Assembly: GCA_017648525.1 (NCBI GenBank) | Contig: JAGCIP010000161.1 | Coordinates: 1-6,905 of the forward strand | DNA: 6,905 bases | Reading direction: 5' to 3' | Source of the DNA: Clostridia bacterium | GTDB lineage: Bacteria; Bacillota; Clostridia; Christensenellales; Borkfalkiaceae | Shown here: one piece after another, positions 5,646-6,905 of the stretch | How the letters are laid out: every line of letters begins with the position of its first letter | Numbering within the stretch: position 1 is the stretch's first letter | Translations under genes and position numbers: made by a program | The notes under the pieces: generated by a model | Databases searched by the model: none | What the model saw: only the letters and a program-made list of their open reading frames with translations | Told to the model about the DNA's origin: nothing

Positions 5646-5987
5646 TTAATCTTCCAAATTACAGGTAGCGATAAGGTTAATACTTTCGGTTAAATCTTTT
5701 ATAACCACTTGCCCAATTTTAACAGGAAGTTTAACTGATACTCGATTGATTTTTTGCATAACTTCAAGCATTTCTTGTTTCTTTATAGGCGCATCTGTTT
5801 TAACCGAAACCATTTTTCCGTTTTCCGCACGAACGCTAGTCGTTAAAACTCTTCTTGGGCAAGTAATCTCGTTCTCTGCGTAAAGTTTTCCACGTGGGCA
5901 AGTATTACCCGTTACGGTAATATCGCCGTTATTATTAACCACTTCTATTTCGCATCCCATAGGACATTCAACGCAAGTTATCTTCAT
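5646..5987 (-). CDS. DUF1667 family protein, putative small iron-sulfur partner of an FAD oxidoreductase
   Basis: This 113-residue protein matches the DUF1667 pattern from memory: CVECPMGCEIEV at the N-terminus, GNTCPRGKLYAENE (27-40), CPRRVLTTSV (43-52), a central APIKKQEML stretch and the C-terminal LPVKIGQVVI (87-96). Cys5, Cys8, Cys12 and Cys30 have the spacing C-x2-C-x3-C-x17-C, which could bind a [4Fe-4S] cluster; Cys43 is a fifth conserved-looking cysteine. The family is usually encoded beside anaerobic glycerol-3-phosphate dehydrogenase-type FAD proteins in Bacillota, and here its ATG overlaps the stop codon of such an oxidoreductase (ATGA). A GGGGGG run six bases upstream, inside the preceding gene, serves as ribosome site. 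The biochemical role is not established; electron transfer to or from the flavoprotein is inference. Confidence 0.88.
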   Translation of the reverse strand: MKITCVECPMGCEIEVVNNNGDITVTGNTCPRGKLYAENEITCPRRVLTTSVRAENGKMVSVKTDAPIKKQEMLEVMQKINRVSVKLPVKIGQVVIKDLTESINLIATCNLED

Positions 5988-6904
5988 ACAGAACCCCCCG
6001 TAATGCTAACGGTAATATCGCCGTCCGCTTGGCTTAATTTATCTTTTTTCAAAATTACGCTTTCCATTTCTCCTGGGCGAACAATTTTCCTTTTCTTTTC
6101 TATAATCGTTTGTCCGTGTACGCTAACCGTTACCGTGCAGTCGTTAAGCGGTTGTCTTACCCTAAAGAATAATTTTACGTCTCTTTCGTCATTTTTATCC
6201 ACACGTTGCGGTAAAACGTACCCCACGTTCTCGCCCGCAAAACAATTAACCGCTTGCTTTTCTTTACCACCGTTAAGCGCATAAAAAGCGGCACTTTCGC
6301 CCGCAGTTTCCGCTTCTTCGGACACGAAATCAACCAAGTCGTGCACGTGCAATACGTTCCCGCAAGCAAATATTCCGTCTATATTCGTTTCTCTGTTTTG
6401 ATAAACCACCGCACCTTTTGTTGCATTAGAAAGTTGCACGCCCGTTTCTTTACTCAACTCGTTTTCAGGTATCAATCCCACCGAGAATAAAACGGTGTCG
6501 CATTCAAAATATTTTTCCGTGCCTTTGATAGGTCTTTTGTTTTGGTCAACTTCGCATATGAGCACACCTTCAACCCTATCTTTGCCTTTAATTTCTAAAA
6601 CGGTATGGCTTAAATATAAAGGAATATCAAAATCGTCTAAACATTGAACGATATTTCTCTTTAACCCACTAGAATATGGCATAATTTCACACACAGCGTG
6701 AACTTTTGCGCCTTCTAACGTCATTCTTCTTGCCATAATAAGCCCTATATCGCCAGAGCCTAAAATTACCACTTGCTTGCCCGGTAAATAGCCCTTGATA
6801 TTAACGAACTTTTGCGCAGGTCCCGCCGAATATAAACCCGCAGGGCGACTTCCAGCAATATTGAGCGCACCTTTACTTCTTTCCCTACACCCCATTGCCA
6901 AAAT
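5984..6904 (-). CDS. FAD/NAD(P)-dependent oxidoreductase of the anaerobic glycerol-3-phosphate operon type, C-terminal 306 residues; cut by the right window edge
   Basis: The frame is open to the right edge and enters mid-protein with ILAMGCRERSKGALNIAGSRP, a stretch normally internal to this family, so the true start is outside. The TTG at 6899-6901 is not a plausible start. Counting from that TTG codon as 1: GPAQ and VNIKGYLPG (33-41), an NAD-binding loop VVILGSGDIGLIMARRM (44-60), SVGLIPENELS (140-150), and the FAD-contacting GIFACGNVLHVHDLVD (176-191). A C-terminal part of about 90 residues (215-305) appears beta-rich and ends with a PGEMESVIL stretch (276-284). Such proteins, of the pyridine nucleotide-disulfide oxidoreductase fold, sit between a GlpA-like dehydrogenase and DUF1667 in many Bacillota and probably pass electrons between the dehydrogenase and NAD. 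Physiological direction and acceptor are inferred only. It overlaps the DUF1667 start by four bases. Confidence 0.9.
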   Translation of the reverse strand: MLAMGCRERSKGALNIAGSRPAGLYSAGPAQKFVNIKGYLPGKQVVILGSGDIGLIMARRMTLEGAKVHAVCEIMPYSSGLKRNIVQCLDDFDIPLYLSHTVLEIKGKDRVEGVLICEVDQNKRPIKGTEKYFECDTVLFSVGLIPENELSKETGVQLSNATKGAVVYQNRETNIDGIFACGNVLHVHDLVDFVSEEAETAGESAAFYALNGGKEKQAVNCFAGENVGYVLPQRVDKNDERDVKLFFRVRQPLNDCTVTVSVHGQTIIEKKRKIVRPGEMESVILKKDKLSQADGDITVSITGGSV

Positions 6905-6905
6905 A

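Noticed and set aside
6899..6901. TTG as the real start of the FAD oxidoreductase
   Set aside because: The residues around it (ILAMGCRER) are internal in this family, the FAD-binding N-terminus would be missing, and the frame stays open to the edge, so the gene is partial.
1..6905. CRISPR arrays, tRNA or rRNA genes, insertion sequences, phage or plasmid genes
   Set aside because: No spaced repeats, cloverleaf-like sequence, transposase or integrase motifs, or terminal inverted repeats were seen; gene content is metabolic throughout.

Overview
The window looks like a piece of chromosome from a strictly anaerobic, moderately AT-rich Gram-positive bacterium, most likely Bacillota of the Clostridia type. 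The signs are strong AAAGGAG-type ribosome binding sites, sigma-A promoters with near-perfect TTGACA/TATAAT boxes, AzlCD, an oxygen-sensitive HdrABC module, and the FAD oxidoreductase plus DUF1667 pair that accompanies anaerobic glycerol-3-phosphate dehydrogenases in this phylum. No finer taxonomy can be read from the sequence.

Layout. (1) Positions 1-3534, minus strand: one tight operon in the order fumC - hdrB - hdrC - hdrA, with gaps of 15, 5 and 16 bases. HdrA runs off the left edge. The operon has a clear promoter at 3629-3657. (2) Positions 3535-3848: a 314-base divergent intergenic region holding the fumC promoter, the azlC promoter and several candidate operator repeats. (3) Positions 3849-4866, plus strand: azlC-azlD, an overlapping gene pair for a two-component branched-chain amino acid exporter. 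(4) Positions 4886-4913: a bidirectional hairpin terminator between converging genes. (5) Positions 4924-5583, minus strand: a HAD phosphatase of the phosphoglycolate phosphatase type, with a consensus promoter whose spacer is filled by a perfect inverted repeat. (6) Positions 5646-6904, minus strand: a DUF1667 protein preceded by an FAD/NAD-dependent oxidoreductase that enters from the right edge; the two overlap by ATGA.

How the genes may work together. The least ordinary part is the linkage of a class II fumarase to a complete HdrABC set in a bacterium with no evident CoM-S-S-CoB chemistry. HdrA is the flavin core that can support electron bifurcation, HdrC is a two-cluster ferredoxin relay, and HdrB carries two complete CCG motifs for non-cubane [4Fe-4S] clusters. 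Fumarase alongside suggests the complex serves C4-dicarboxylate (malate/fumarate) redox metabolism or is induced together with it, but the electron donor and acceptor cannot be read from this window. The right-hand FAD oxidoreductase and DUF1667 protein probably belong to a glycerol-3-phosphate oxidation operon whose catalytic dehydrogenase lies beyond the edge.

No rRNA, tRNA, CRISPR array, insertion sequence, integrase or pseudogene was seen.
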